Assembly: GCA_012519845.1 (NCBI GenBank) | Contig: JAAYPK010000046.1 | Location: 1 to 64,000, forward strand | Direction: 5' to 3' | Length of the DNA stretch: 64,000 nucleotides | Origin: Clostridiales bacterium | GTDB taxonomy: Bacteria; Bacillota; Clostridia; Clostridiales; Clostridiaceae | In this document: positions 35,044 through 44,171 of the stretch, in pieces | Numbering within the stretch: the first letter of the stretch is position 1 | Layout: every line of letters starts with the position of its first letter | Made by a program: the position numbers and the translations under genes | The notes under the pieces: generated by a model | What the model was told of the DNA's origin: nothing | Databases searched by the model: none | What the model saw: only the letters and a program-made list of their open reading frames with translations

Positions 35044-35517
35044 ATGGCAAAAAGTAAGTGGAATGAGATTAAAGAAAAGCTGAAAGACGTTGAGAAATGG
35101 GCAATTATGGGTTTGTCTGATACTCAAATAGCATTTAATTTAGGAATAAGTAAAGATACATTTTACAGGTATAAAAAGGAGCATTCTGACTTTTCTGACA
35201 CCTTAAAAAGGGGCAAGAACCAAGCTGATTTTAAAGTTGAGAATGCATTATATAAAAAAGCTACTGGTTATACAGTAAAGAAAGTTGGAGTAATTAAATG
35301 CAAAGATATTTATTATGATGATGAAGGTCGCAAGTGCCAGAAGGAACATGCTGATGTAGTTGAATATGAGGAAGAAATGCCTGCAGATGTACAAGCTATT
35401 AAGTTTTGGTTAATAAATAGAAAGAGTGGAAAGTGGAAGGATAATCCTATTAAAGCGGATATAGATAAGCAAGTATTAGAGTTAAGGAAGAAACAAGTAG
35501 AACAGGGTGAGTGGTAA
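35044..35517 (+). CDS. Helix-turn-helix phage protein, terminase-small-like
   Basis: 157 residues. MGLSDTQIAFNLGISKDTFY is a homeodomain-like helix-turn-helix, followed by a KATGYTVKK segment and AIKFWLINRKSGKWKDNP, as in phage terminase small-subunit-like or packaging-site-binding proteins. A P27-like small subunit follows at 36342, so this one may be an accessory recognition protein. It overlaps the HNH gene by one base. Confidence 0.65.
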   Translation: MAKSKWNEIKEKLKDVEKWAIMGLSDTQIAFNLGISKDTFYRYKKEHSDFSDTLKRGKNQADFKVENALYKKATGYTVKKVGVIKCKDIYYDDEGRKCQKEHADVVEYEEEMPADVQAIKFWLINRKSGKWKDNPIKADIDKQVLELRKKQVEQGEW

Positions 35518-36224
35518 TGAGTACAGGAGTATTAAAGAAATTCTATTCAACAGAGCCTTGGTTATCTTTTAGAGCTGAGATTATATTGAGTAGGATGATT
35601 GATGGAAGAGTAGTGTGTCAAAATTGTGGGAGACAGATTATTGTATCAAAGCATATACAAGTACACCATCTTATAGAGCTTGATGAAGAGAACTATAAGG
35701 ATGTTAATATAAGTCTTAATCCAGATAATGTAGAAGTTTGGTGTCATAACTGTCACAATAAACATCATGGGAGATTTTGTGGTGGTGGTCATAAAAGAAA
35801 AGAAAAATCAGTGTATGTTATCTATGGGCCACCAATGTCAGGGAAACATTCATATGTAATGGAGCATATGGAGGAGGGAGATATAGTTGTAGATATAGAT
35901 GAACTATATAAGGCTATATCATTTATGCCTAAGTATAATAAGCCTGACAACCTTAAGTATAATGTATTTGCATTAAGGAATGCTTTAATAGATAACATAA
36001 AGACAAGGTATGGTGGCTTTAGAACTGCATGGATTATTGGAGGTTATCCAAGAAAAGCAGAGAGGGAAAGACTTATTGATACTACTAATTCTATTGGTAT
36101 ACTAATGCATGCTACTAAAGAAGAATGCATTAATAGATTAGAGAGTTGTAATGATTATAGAACAGAACATAAAGAAGAATGGAAAGAATATATTGAGAAA
36201 TGGTTTGAAGATTACAGAGAATAA
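35517..36224 (+). CDS. HNH endonuclease fused to a P-loop NTPase domain
   Basis: 235 residues. The N-terminal third (to about 85) is an HNH nuclease: CQNCGRQI, IQVHHLIEL, then NPDNVEVWCHNCHNKHH. From about 100 on there is a P-loop domain with GPPMSGKHS and AWIIGGYPRKAERERL. HNH proteins next to terminase assist cos cleavage in several phages; the fused kinase-like domain is unusual. ATG start one base inside the previous stop. Confidence 0.82.
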   Translation: MSTGVLKKFYSTEPWLSFRAEIILSRMIDGRVVCQNCGRQIIVSKHIQVHHLIELDEENYKDVNISLNPDNVEVWCHNCHNKHHGRFCGGGHKRKEKSVYVIYGPPMSGKHSYVMEHMEEGDIVVDIDELYKAISFMPKYNKPDNLKYNVFALRNALIDNIKTRYGGFRTAWIIGGYPRKAERERLIDTTNSIGILMHATKEECINRLESCNDYRTEHKEEWKEYIEKWFEDYRE

Positions 36225-36226
36225 TA

Positions 36227-36285
36227 TCCCCCCATACTAAATATTTTTGGTGCCAGAGGGACCGTTGGAGGGGGAAGGTAATTTA
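36227..36285. other. GC-rich packaging (cos) site candidate
   Basis: The gap between the HNH gene and terS contains CCCCCC and GGTGCCAGAGGGACC followed by GGAGGGGG in otherwise AT-rich DNA. GC-rich conserved DNA at this place in HNH-TerS-TerL phages is where cohesive ends are commonly cut. No experimental end is visible in the sequence. Confidence 0.5.
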
Positions 36286-36341
36286 AACACAAACTAAAAT
36301 TTTGACTTTTTTATGAAAAATTTTGAAAGGTGGTGAAAAGT

Positions 36342-36656
36342 TTGGAGATTCAGAAAGAATACGAAAGAATTAAAGATTTATTTTTAGGAGTAGATGAAAA
36401 TCAATTAAAACTTGTTGATGGAGCAATTCTTGAATGTGCAAGATTAAAAAAAGAACTTGATGATTTACATAAAATCATTAATGAAACAGGATTAGTAAAA
36501 GTAAATCCTAAAAATACAAGTATGCAGAAAGAACTTCCAGTATCGAAGCTTATAGTAAAGGCAAGAGCCAATTATTTAAATTACATTTCAAAATTATCTA
36601 ATGTTTTAGGAAAAGACATTGGAGAAGATGATGATGAGTTGAATGAATATGAATAG
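36342..36656 (+). CDS. Phage terminase small subunit (P27-like)
   Basis: 104 residues from a TTG behind AAGGTGGTG (GTG codons three and four codons earlier lie in that site). IQKEYERIKDLFLGVDENQL, then VDGAILECARLKKELDDLHK, fits the helical P27-type small terminase. It recognises the packaging site and presents DNA to the large subunit, whose gene overlaps its end. Confidence 0.8.
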   Translation: MEIQKEYERIKDLFLGVDENQLKLVDGAILECARLKKELDDLHKIINETGLVKVNPKNTSMQKELPVSKLIVKARANYLNYISKLSNVLGKDIGEDDDELNEYE

Positions 36657-38370
36657 TTATATACTTGAATACTATAATAAGATAAGAAAAGGAGAAATTA
36701 TTATCGGAGAAGAGCTGCTATTGCAACTTGAAAAGTTAGTAAAAGAAATTTCAGATCCTGTATATCAAAAGAAAATGGAAATAAAAATAGAATTTGAAGA
36801 TTCAAATAAAAGAATTAAATTTATAGAAAATGAATGTAAGCATTTTGAAGCTCCATTTGCAGGAAAACCATTTATATTAGCATTATTTCAAAAAGCATTT
36901 ATTGAGGCTATATTTGCAATTAAAATTTATGATGAAGAGTTAGGAAGGTATGTCCGTAAATATCAGGATATACTTTTTTTAGTTGGCAGAAAAAATGGGA
37001 AAACACCGCTTATTGGTTCTATTTGTTTAAGTGAATGGTTTTGTGGGCCTCTTGGATTAAAAATGTTATGTGCATCAAATGATTATGAACAAGCTGGTTT
37101 AATGTTTGATGCAATTAATGCAATGAGGGAAGAAAGCAAAACACTTGAGAAAGTTACAAGAAAGAATATTAAAGGTATTTATTTTGGTAATCCTAAGCAA
37201 AAAAAGAAAAAAGGCAAATATAGTTATCAGAATAAAGGCAACATAAGAAAGCTAAGTGCTAAGTCAGGAGCAAAGGAAGGAAGAAATATTGGTGTTGGAG
37301 CACTAGATGAAGTCTTTGAAATGCAAGATGATTCTTTAGTAATGCCAATAAGACAAGCATTATCAACTCAAGATGAACCTTTGTATTTTGAATTAACAAC
37401 AGAAGGTTTTACGAATGATGGGTATTTAGATCATAGACTAACTGAAGCTAGAGAAGTATTAAATGGTGAAGCAGAAAATGAAAGATGGCTTATATGGCTT
37501 TATACTCAAGATAGCGAAAAAGAAGTATGGGATGATGAAACAACGTGGTATAAAAGTAATCCAGGATTAGGAGTAATTAAAAAATGGTCTTTTCTAAGAA
37601 GGATGATAACTGAAGCTAAGAGAAGCACCAGTAAGAAGGCATTTGTTTTAGCAAAAGACTTTAATATTAAACAAAATAATGCTCAAGCATGGCTTACTAA
37701 AGAAATTATTGAAAATGAATTAATTTTTGATATGGAAGACTTAAGAGGTAGTATTGCTATAGGTGCAGCAGATTTATCTGAAACTGGTGATTTAACTAAC
37801 GGAAGAGTATTAATAGTTAATCCTCATACTAAAATGAAATATACAATGAGTATGTATTTTATTCCTAAATCAAAACTTGATGAGCTTGAAAAGAATGATA
37901 AGGAAAAGTTTTTAAAGTGGGAAAAGGAAGGATATTTATATATTTGTGACGATAATGAAGTAAATCAATCAGACGTAGTTGCTTGGTTTGTTAGTCTTTT
38001 TAAAAAATATAAAATTAGATGTCTTTATACTGGTTATGATAAATGGCAAGCTAAGGCATTTTGTAACGAAATGAAAGATTATGGTTTTGATTTAGAGAGA
38101 ATCGGACAAGGGTATGATTTATCAAATGCTATGAATAGTCTTGAAAAAGATTTAGAAAAAAATATGCTTAATTATAATCAAAATCCTATAGATAAATTTT
38201 GTTTAGAGAATGTTATGACAAAATGGAATTCAGAAGGAACAAAAAGGATGCCTATAAAAGTAAAGGGTTCTCCTGAAAAGAAAATTGATGGAGCAGTAAC
38301 AATGCTTATTTGTTATGAAACTTTAGATAGATACAGGAATGAATATATGGAAATCGTGAATAGGAGGTGA
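36643..38370 (+). CDS. Phage terminase large subunit
   Basis: 575 residues. The ATPase has Walker A FLVGRKNGKTPL and Walker B GVGALDEVFE; the nuclease half starts near residue 375 with AIGAADLSETGDL and has IDGAVTMLICYE near the end. It powers DNA packaging into the procapsid and cuts the ends. It overlaps terS by 14 bp. Confidence 0.95.
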   Translation: MNMNSYILEYYNKIRKGEIIIGEELLLQLEKLVKEISDPVYQKKMEIKIEFEDSNKRIKFIENECKHFEAPFAGKPFILALFQKAFIEAIFAIKIYDEELGRYVRKYQDILFLVGRKNGKTPLIGSICLSEWFCGPLGLKMLCASNDYEQAGLMFDAINAMREESKTLEKVTRKNIKGIYFGNPKQKKKKGKYSYQNKGNIRKLSAKSGAKEGRNIGVGALDEVFEMQDDSLVMPIRQALSTQDEPLYFELTTEGFTNDGYLDHRLTEAREVLNGEAENERWLIWLYTQDSEKEVWDDETTWYKSNPGLGVIKKWSFLRRMITEAKRSTSKKAFVLAKDFNIKQNNAQAWLTKEIIENELIFDMEDLRGSIAIGAADLSETGDLTNGRVLIVNPHTKMKYTMSMYFIPKSKLDELEKNDKEKFLKWEKEGYLYICDDNEVNQSDVVAWFVSLFKKYKIRCLYTGYDKWQAKAFCNEMKDYGFDLERIGQGYDLSNAMNSLEKDLEKNMLNYNQNPIDKFCLENVMTKWNSEGTKRMPIKVKGSPEKKIDGAVTMLICYETLDRYRNEYMEIVNRR

Positions 38371-38380
38371 TTATTAAAGT

Positions 38381-39634
38381 ATGGGAATATTTAATATACT
38401 AGGAAAGGTCAAAGAAAAGGTTAAGAATCATACTTATGCAAAAATGATGAATGGGTATACACCAGTATTTACTCAATTTGGTAATAATGTATATGCAAGT
38501 GACATTGTTCAAGGTGCTATTAGATGTATTCAAGATGATATAAGTAAGTTGAATCCGAAACATATAAGGATAGATCCTAATACTGGACTTCAAAGTGTAA
38601 TAAATGACAATATTAATAAACTTTTAAAATATGGACCTAATCCATTAATGACAACTACTGATTTTTTAGAAAAAATAGTTTATTTAAGGGAAATTAATAA
38701 GAATGTTTTTATCTATCCATCTTATAACATAATTAAATTAGGAAAAAGTAAATATAAAAGGGAATATACAGGATTGTGGCCACTAAATCCAATTGAAGCA
38801 GAATTTCAAGAAGATGCAAAAGGAGAGTTATACATTAAATTTACATTTACTCAAGGTGATGAGGTTACATTGCCATATAAAGATATTATTCATTGGAGAA
38901 AGGATTTTGGTTCTAATGATTTTGCAGGTGGTGATATTAATGGACAAGCTAATAATGATGCATTATTAAAGTTACTTGAAACGAATGATTATATTATGCA
39001 AGGAATGAAGAAGGGAATTAAAGCATCGCTATCAGTAAAAGGTATAATGAAAATTAATACTATGCTCGATGATGAAGAACAGGAAAAGAAAAGAATTGCA
39101 TTTGAAGAGAAAATGAAAAATTCTGAAAGTGGAATTTTACCAATGGATATTAAGGGAGATTACATTCCAATAAATTTAGATCCTAAAATGATAGATAAAG
39201 ACACTATGGAATTTATAGATAAAAGAATATTAGCAAATTATGGTGTATCTATAAAGATATTTAATGGTGATTTTACAGAAGAAGATTACCAAGCATATTT
39301 TGAAAAGAAGTTAGAGCCAATGATTATTGGACTTGGGAGAGCATTTACTAAAGTTTTATTCACTGATAGAGAACTTGATGTTGGTAATGAAATAATATTC
39401 TATCAACAAGGTTTAATGTATATGAATACTGCTAACAAAATTAATGCCGTTGATATATTAACCAGGCTTGGAACAATTACAGATAATGAAGTTTTAGCTG
39501 CATTTGGATATCCACCATTTGAAGGTGGGGATGTAAGGCATATGTCTTTAAATTATATTAATAGGGATATAGCTGATCAGTACCAATTAGCAAATTCAAC
39601 AAAAAAAGCGAAAGGAAGTGAGCCAGTTGAGTAA
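38381..39634 (+). CDS. HK97-family portal protein
   Basis: 417 residues. SDIVQGAIRCIQDDISKLNP and LKYGPNPLMTTTDFLEKIVY are typical of the HK97-type portal, and WRKDFGSNDFAGG lies in the core. The portal is the dodecameric DNA gate at one capsid vertex. The C-terminus overlaps the protease gene by 17 bp or less. Confidence 0.93.
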   Translation: MGIFNILGKVKEKVKNHTYAKMMNGYTPVFTQFGNNVYASDIVQGAIRCIQDDISKLNPKHIRIDPNTGLQSVINDNINKLLKYGPNPLMTTTDFLEKIVYLREINKNVFIYPSYNIIKLGKSKYKREYTGLWPLNPIEAEFQEDAKGELYIKFTFTQGDEVTLPYKDIIHWRKDFGSNDFAGGDINGQANNDALLKLLETNDYIMQGMKKGIKASLSVKGIMKINTMLDDEEQEKKRIAFEEKMKNSESGILPMDIKGDYIPINLDPKMIDKDTMEFIDKRILANYGVSIKIFNGDFTEEDYQAYFEKKLEPMIIGLGRAFTKVLFTDRELDVGNEIIFYQQGLMYMNTANKINAVDILTRLGTITDNEVLAAFGYPPFEGGDVRHMSLNYINRDIADQYQLANSTKKAKGSEPVE

Positions 39635-40235
39635 GGCGAAAAATTTAAGTGAAAAAAGATTTATTGAAATAAGGGCAATAGATAATGATGATGGTAAAAT
39701 GATTATTGAAGGTTATGCAATTACTTATGATCAACCAGCTACGCATGAATATGGGAATTATAAATTTACAGAAGTTATTAAAAGAGGTGCATTAGATACA
39801 ACAGATATGAAAGATGTGCCACTTAGATATAATCATAATGACACTTGGTGCATAATGGCAAGGACTAGAAATAATAGTTTACAACTAATAAAAGATGATG
39901 TAGGACTTAAAATAAGAGCAGAACTAATTGATACACAAAGTAACAGAGACATCTATAAATCAATTCAGGAAGGGTTGATTGATAAGATGTCTTTTGCATT
40001 TACTGTAGCTGATAAAGGAGATACATGGTCTTATGGAGAGTCAGAGACATTAAGAGAAGTGACAAATATAAATAAATTATATGATGTAAGCGTGGTGGAT
40101 ACCCCGTTTTATGATACAACTTCTGTTTATGCTAGAAGTTTTGAATTGTTGGAGAATAATTTAAAACAGCTGGATAGCTTAGACTTGCATAAAAGAAAGT
40201 TAGAATTACAATATCAAAAAAGAGGAGAGATGTAA
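39627..40235 (+). CDS. HK97-family prohead protease
   Basis: 202 residues from a TTG about 9 nt after AAAGGAAG; a GTG three codons earlier is too close. The S78-type catalytic residues are in PLRYNHND (His) and DKMSFAFTV (Ser). It cleaves the scaffold (delta) segment from the major capsid protein during maturation. It lies between portal and capsid, the usual order. Confidence 0.93.
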   Translation: MSKAKNLSEKRFIEIRAIDNDDGKMIIEGYAITYDQPATHEYGNYKFTEVIKRGALDTTDMKDVPLRYNHNDTWCIMARTRNNSLQLIKDDVGLKIRAELIDTQSNRDIYKSIQEGLIDKMSFAFTVADKGDTWSYGESETLREVTNINKLYDVSVVDTPFYDTTSVYARSFELLENNLKQLDSLDLHKRKLELQYQKRGEM

Positions 40236-40238
40236 AAT

Positions 40239-41531
40239 ATGAATTTATTAGAATTATTAAAAAAAGCTCAGGAAAAGAGAAAAGCATTATATGAAAGTAT
40301 CAAGGTTGCAGCAACAAATGATGAACTTGATAAAATTGAACTTGATATTAGAAAAGTAGACTTAGAAATTAAAACTTTAGAAGAAAAAATTCAAGCAAAT
40401 AATAATGATGAAGATCCAGCAACAAGAAGTTTTGGCTCAGATCCAGAACAAATAGGAGGAGAATTTAATCCTTTAGGAACATACAAAAGAAGTGAAAATC
40501 AAGGAAGTATAAATGAAAATAGTGAAGAAGATGTGTATTCTTCTTTAGAATACAGAAAAGCATTTAGAAATTACGTAGTAAACGGTACACCTATTCCTGA
40601 ACAATATAGAGGCACTGAACAAAGAGCAGATGCATTAACAGTTGTAACAGATGTAGCTGCAGTAATTCCAACTACAATTATGAATAAAGTTATTGAAGAT
40701 TTAACTGTAGATGGTAAAATTTTAGCCAAAATAACTCAAACTCAATTCCAAGGTGGAGTTGATATCCCGATAAGTGAAATTATTCCTGAAGCTAAATGGT
40801 TATCAAGTGAAACAGTAGATTCAGATGAACAAAAAGCTAAAATGTCAGCAAAAGTTAGCTTTGGATATCATGTATTAGAAGCTAAAGTTGCAATTGGTTT
40901 ATTAACAGCAACTGTTACATTATCAATATTTGAAGCAACTGTTGTTAAGCAATTAAAGAAAGCAATGATTAAGGCAATTGAAACAGCAATAATTAATGGT
41001 TCAGGAAGCGGACAACCTTTAGGAATAACACAATATACTCTACCAACTGAACAAGTTGTTGAATTAACTACTGCACAAATTGGTACAGTAAAAGGATGGG
41101 CTCAAGTAGAAGCTGCAATTGGTGAAGCTTATGATGAGGATCCATTAGTATATATTATGAATAAAAAGACATGGGAAATGTATGTTAATGGTATGACATC
41201 AACAACAGGACAAAAAATAGGACTTGGAAGACTTGATGAAAAGGGAAGAAAAATACTTAATGGTAGAGAAGTACTAATTTCTGATAAAATTGCTAGCTAT
41301 GATACAGCTGAAGAAGGAGATATTGTTGCTCTAATTGTTAATTTAGAGGAATACTTATTAAATTCTAACTTATCTATGTACTACAAAAAGTATTTTGATG
41401 AAGATACAAATAAGTGGAAGCATAAAGCATTAATGATTGCAGATGGTAAGATGGCAATTGGTACTGATTCAACTGGTAAATTAGTAGGTGCAGGTGGTTT
41501 AGTTTACGTTAAAAAGAAAGCAACAGCATAG
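40239..41531 (+). CDS. HK97-fold major capsid protein
   Basis: 430 residues. Residues 1-60 form a charged coiled-coil delta domain (KIELDIRKVDLEIKTLEEKI), expected to be removed by the protease before the mature shell domain that starts near RADALTVVTDVAAVIPTTIM. AKVSFGYHVLEAKVAIG and PLGITQYTL are shell motifs. It forms the icosahedral capsid. Confidence 0.95.
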   Translation: MNLLELLKKAQEKRKALYESIKVAATNDELDKIELDIRKVDLEIKTLEEKIQANNNDEDPATRSFGSDPEQIGGEFNPLGTYKRSENQGSINENSEEDVYSSLEYRKAFRNYVVNGTPIPEQYRGTEQRADALTVVTDVAAVIPTTIMNKVIEDLTVDGKILAKITQTQFQGGVDIPISEIIPEAKWLSSETVDSDEQKAKMSAKVSFGYHVLEAKVAIGLLTATVTLSIFEATVVKQLKKAMIKAIETAIINGSGSGQPLGITQYTLPTEQVVELTTAQIGTVKGWAQVEAAIGEAYDEDPLVYIMNKKTWEMYVNGMTSTTGQKIGLGRLDEKGRKILNGREVLISDKIASYDTAEEGDIVALIVNLEEYLLNSNLSMYYKKYFDEDTNKWKHKALMIADGKMAIGTDSTGKLVGAGGLVYVKKKATA

Positions 41532-41540
41532 GTATAAATT

Positions 41541-41807
41541 ATGGATACTTTATTATCTGATGTTAAAACAGCACTTGGTATAACAGTTGATGATGAGATG
41601 ATTAATAAAAGTATAGAATTAAAAATTAATGCAGTTAAAACATATTTAAAAAATGGAGGTGCAGATATTGTAGAAGATAGAGAGTTAACTAATGACATAA
41701 TAGGGTGTATCACAATAGGAGTTAATGATCTATTAAATAATAAGGCTGGGGAGACAAAGTTTTCTCCAGCCTTCAATATACTTGCAATGCAAATTTGTAG
41801 AAGGTGA
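41541..41807 (+). CDS. Head-tail connector (gp6-like adaptor)
   Basis: 88 residues: LLSDVKTALGITVDDEMINK, then ELKINAVKTYLKNGGA, the DNA-packaging/connector pattern of small gp6-like proteins. It attaches below the portal. Weak binding site (AGGT); translation may be coupled to the capsid gene. Confidence 0.8.
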   Translation: MDTLLSDVKTALGITVDDEMINKSIELKINAVKTYLKNGGADIVEDRELTNDIIGCITIGVNDLLNNKAGETKFSPAFNILAMQICRR

Positions 41808-41811
41808 TACT

Positions 41812-42126
41812 ATGCAATTTATTAATCCGTTATATTTAATTTCAATATCAAGTAAAACTGATGACGATGTTGGAGATATAATTAAATCTGAAATTAAGAG
41901 AAAAGTATACTGTGATATTAATTCTATAAGGCAAAGTGAATTTTACCAGGCACAAGCAATAGGTGCAAAACCTGAAATATCTGTTATTATTAGAGCATTT
42001 GAATATGCTGACGAAGTATTTGCTGAATTAAATAATATTAGATACAAGATACTAAGGACTTATGATAAAGGAGATGGCTTAATTGAATTAATATTAACAA
42101 GGGGTGTTGACAATGGGAATACCTAA
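41812..42126 (+). CDS. Phage head closure protein
   Basis: 104 residues from the ATG behind AAGGTGAT; an upstream in-frame ATG lies in the previous gene. VYCDINSIRQSEFYQAQAIG, KPEISVIIRAFEYADEVFAE and IRYKILRTYDKGDGLIELIL are typical of the SPP1 gp16-like head-closure family that seals the filled head. Confidence 0.85.
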   Translation: MQFINPLYLISISSKTDDDVGDIIKSEIKRKVYCDINSIRQSEFYQAQAIGAKPEISVIIRAFEYADEVFAELNNIRYKILRTYDKGDGLIELILTRGVDNGNT

Positions 42127-42565
42127 AAGCGTTATAAAAATTAAAAAAGGAAATGTTGAATACATTTCAAATGTAGATAGAATTCAATATACACTTAAAG
42201 AATTAACTAGAGCTGCATTAAGAGATACTGGTAAATTAATTTGTAATAAATTTAGAAAAAAATATTATGGATTATTTAAAAGAAAAAAAGGTAAGGTAGG
42301 TAAATATACTCAATATTGGGTTAGAGGGAAACAAAAAAATCCTGATTTACAAGTCGGAATAAAACCTTTTGCATTCTATGGAGGGTTCCAAGAGCTAGGC
42401 TCAAGTAAACAAAATAAACTTGGATTATTACAAAAGACAGTAAGTGAAAACATTGAACAAATAAGAATAATTCAAGGGAAATATTTAAGTGCAATAGAGG
42501 ATGAAAATAGGGCTTTAGGATTAATAAATGAAGAAGAGTATGAAGGTGGTTCTAATGGCAACTAA
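42113..42565 (+). CDS. HK97 gp10-like tail component
   Basis: 150 residues starting MGIPKSVIKIKKGNVEYISN. KKGKVGKYTQYWVRGKQKNP and IKPFAFYGGFQELGSSKQNK are the pattern of gp10-type neck/tail proteins. It overlaps the head-closure gene by 14 bp, as common in this module. Confidence 0.8.
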   Translation: MGIPKSVIKIKKGNVEYISNVDRIQYTLKELTRAALRDTGKLICNKFRKKYYGLFKRKKGKVGKYTQYWVRGKQKNPDLQVGIKPFAFYGGFQELGSSKQNKLGLLQKTVSENIEQIRIIQGKYLSAIEDENRALGLINEEEYEGGSNGN

Positions 42566-42917
42566 AACTATCGAATTAAGAAAAGACATAGTCAAATTGC
42601 TTAAAACAACAAATAATAACATTTATTGCAGAAGAGCAGATACAAAAGCAATGTATCCTCATGTAGTTTATACAATTGAAGATATTTATGAGGCAAAGGT
42701 ATTAAATATAGACATTTGGGATAAGGCTGATAGTACAACAAGGATTGAAGAACTAGCAGATAACATTGAAAACTTAAAGGATGAAATTGTAAATAATGAA
42801 AATCATTCATTTGTTCTTTATTACAATGAGGATAGAAAATGGGTTGATGATGATGATAAGGATATACAAAGGATGAATATGTCATTTGAAATAAGGTATT
42901 ATGGAAAGGAGCGATAA
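42555..42917 (+). CDS. Tail completion/terminator protein
   Basis: 120 residues from MATKTIELRKDIVKLLKTTN behind GAAGGTGG. YCRRADTKAMYPHVVYTIED and SFEIRYYGKER match the small tail-completion proteins (gp11/gpU-like) that cap the tail tube before joining the head. Overlaps the previous gene. Confidence 0.78.
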   Translation: MATKTIELRKDIVKLLKTTNNNIYCRRADTKAMYPHVVYTIEDIYEAKVLNIDIWDKADSTTRIEELADNIENLKDEIVNNENHSFVLYYNEDRKWVDDDDKDIQRMNMSFEIRYYGKER

Positions 42918-42920
42918 ATC

Positions 42921-43754
42921 GTGGGAAAAGCAAAAAGCGGATTTACAACACAAACTAAAGAGCATTTATTAACAGGAGCAGGTGCATTTTTCAAGAACTT
43001 TATTGTTGGTGTTGATACATATGAAAGTGCAAAATCAGCAGGTAAACTAATTGGAGCTACACAAGGCGGTGGAGAATTTAAGGCTACTGCAGAAATTCGT
43101 CAAATAGAGGTCGATGGAGTAGCAGGTAAAGCAAAAGGATTAGAAGTTATTGATAGCTGGGAAGTTTCATTGGCAATGAATCTCTTAGAAACAACTCAAG
43201 AAAGTTTAAGAATGAGTTTAGGCGTTGCTGAAATAGATAGCACATCAAATGGAACTTATCACATAATAAAAGGTAATAATGAAATTACTGATAGTCATTA
43301 TTTGGATAACATAACTTATATAGGGTCCATAACTGGAAGCAAAGAGCCTGTTATTATTCAGGTATTTAATGCATTATCTACTGATGGGTTAGATTTAAAG
43401 ACAGAAGACAAAAAGGAAGCAGTGTTAGCAGTAACAGTATATGGCCACTATACTGAAGATGATTTAGATAGCCCACCATTTGCAATATATTATCCTAAGA
43501 AAGCTAATATATTAACACCAATAGTTAGTGTAAAAGGTGGCAAATATGCTACAGAGCAATCTGTCGAATTGACATGTGGAACTACTGGAGCAGAAATATA
43601 TTACACAACTAATGGTTTTGAACCAACTATAAGCGATACAAGATACAATACAACAATTACAATAAGTAATAATACAATTCTTAAAGCAAAAGCATTTAAG
43701 ACTGGTGAAACTGATAGTTACACCATGACAGAAACTTATATTATAGGTGAATAA
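42921..43754 (+). CDS. Major tail (tube) protein with C-terminal CHB_HEX-type domain
   Basis: 277 residues, GTG start. The tube domain (about 1-190) has ATAEIRQIEVDGVAGKAKGL. Residues about 200-277 add PIVSVKGGKYATEQSVELTC and GAEIYYTTNGFEPTISDTRY, the chitobiase/hexosaminidase C-terminal (CHB_HEX_C) beta-sandwich. Such extra domains decorate the outer tail surface and may bind cell-surface sugars. A terminator follows. Confidence 0.85.
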   Translation: MGKAKSGFTTQTKEHLLTGAGAFFKNFIVGVDTYESAKSAGKLIGATQGGGEFKATAEIRQIEVDGVAGKAKGLEVIDSWEVSLAMNLLETTQESLRMSLGVAEIDSTSNGTYHIIKGNNEITDSHYLDNITYIGSITGSKEPVIIQVFNALSTDGLDLKTEDKKEAVLAVTVYGHYTEDDLDSPPFAIYYPKKANILTPIVSVKGGKYATEQSVELTCGTTGAEIYYTTNGFEPTISDTRYNTTITISNNTILKAKAFKTGETDSYTMTETYIIGE

Positions 43755-43759
43755 TAATT

Positions 43760-43786
43760 AAGGTGTTCGTAAAGGACACCTTTTTA
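43760..43786 (+). terminator. Terminator after the major tail protein gene
   Basis: AAGGTGTTC and GGACACCTT form a 9-bp stem (one G-U) with loop GTAAA and a TTTTT run. Partial termination here would lower expression of the tail genes that follow. It has the same stem as the stem-loops of the cargo block. Confidence 0.85.
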
Positions 43787-43802
43787 AATTTTGGAGGTAA
43801 AT

Positions 43803-44171
43803 ATGAGAAATTTAAATACAAGGGATATGTTTAATGCGGTTAGATTAATTAAAGAATTAGATATAAAAGATGAAATTAAAAATGCAGCATTAAAAATGAC
43901 ATCAACACAAAAAATTGAAGAGGAAACTGAAAGTAAAACTGAAGATAATACTAAAAGTGTAGGTTTTGATATGGTATTTTCTTTATTTGAAAAGGCAATT
44001 GATAAAAATATTGAATTAAAATTATATGAATTCTTATCAGGACCACTTGAAGTTGAAAAAGATGAAGTAGGAGACATGGATCCAATTGATTTATGTGAAA
44101 AAATATATGAAATTGCAGATATACAAAAGTGGAAAGATTTTTTATACAAAGCTGCTCGATTGATAAAATAG
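43803..44171 (+). CDS. Tail assembly chaperone (gpG-like)
   Basis: 122 residues from the ATG behind TTGGAGGT. RNLNTRDMFNAVRLIKELDI and FDMVFSLFEKAIDKNIELKL are typical of siphovirus gpG-type chaperones that coat the tape measure. Near its 3' end lies a slippery heptamer that allows a longer G-T product. Confidence 0.85.
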   Translation: MRNLNTRDMFNAVRLIKELDIKDEIKNAALKMTSTQKIEEETESKTEDNTKSVGFDMVFSLFEKAIDKNIELKLYEFLSGPLEVEKDEVGDMDPIDLCEKIYEIADIQKWKDFLYKAARLIK

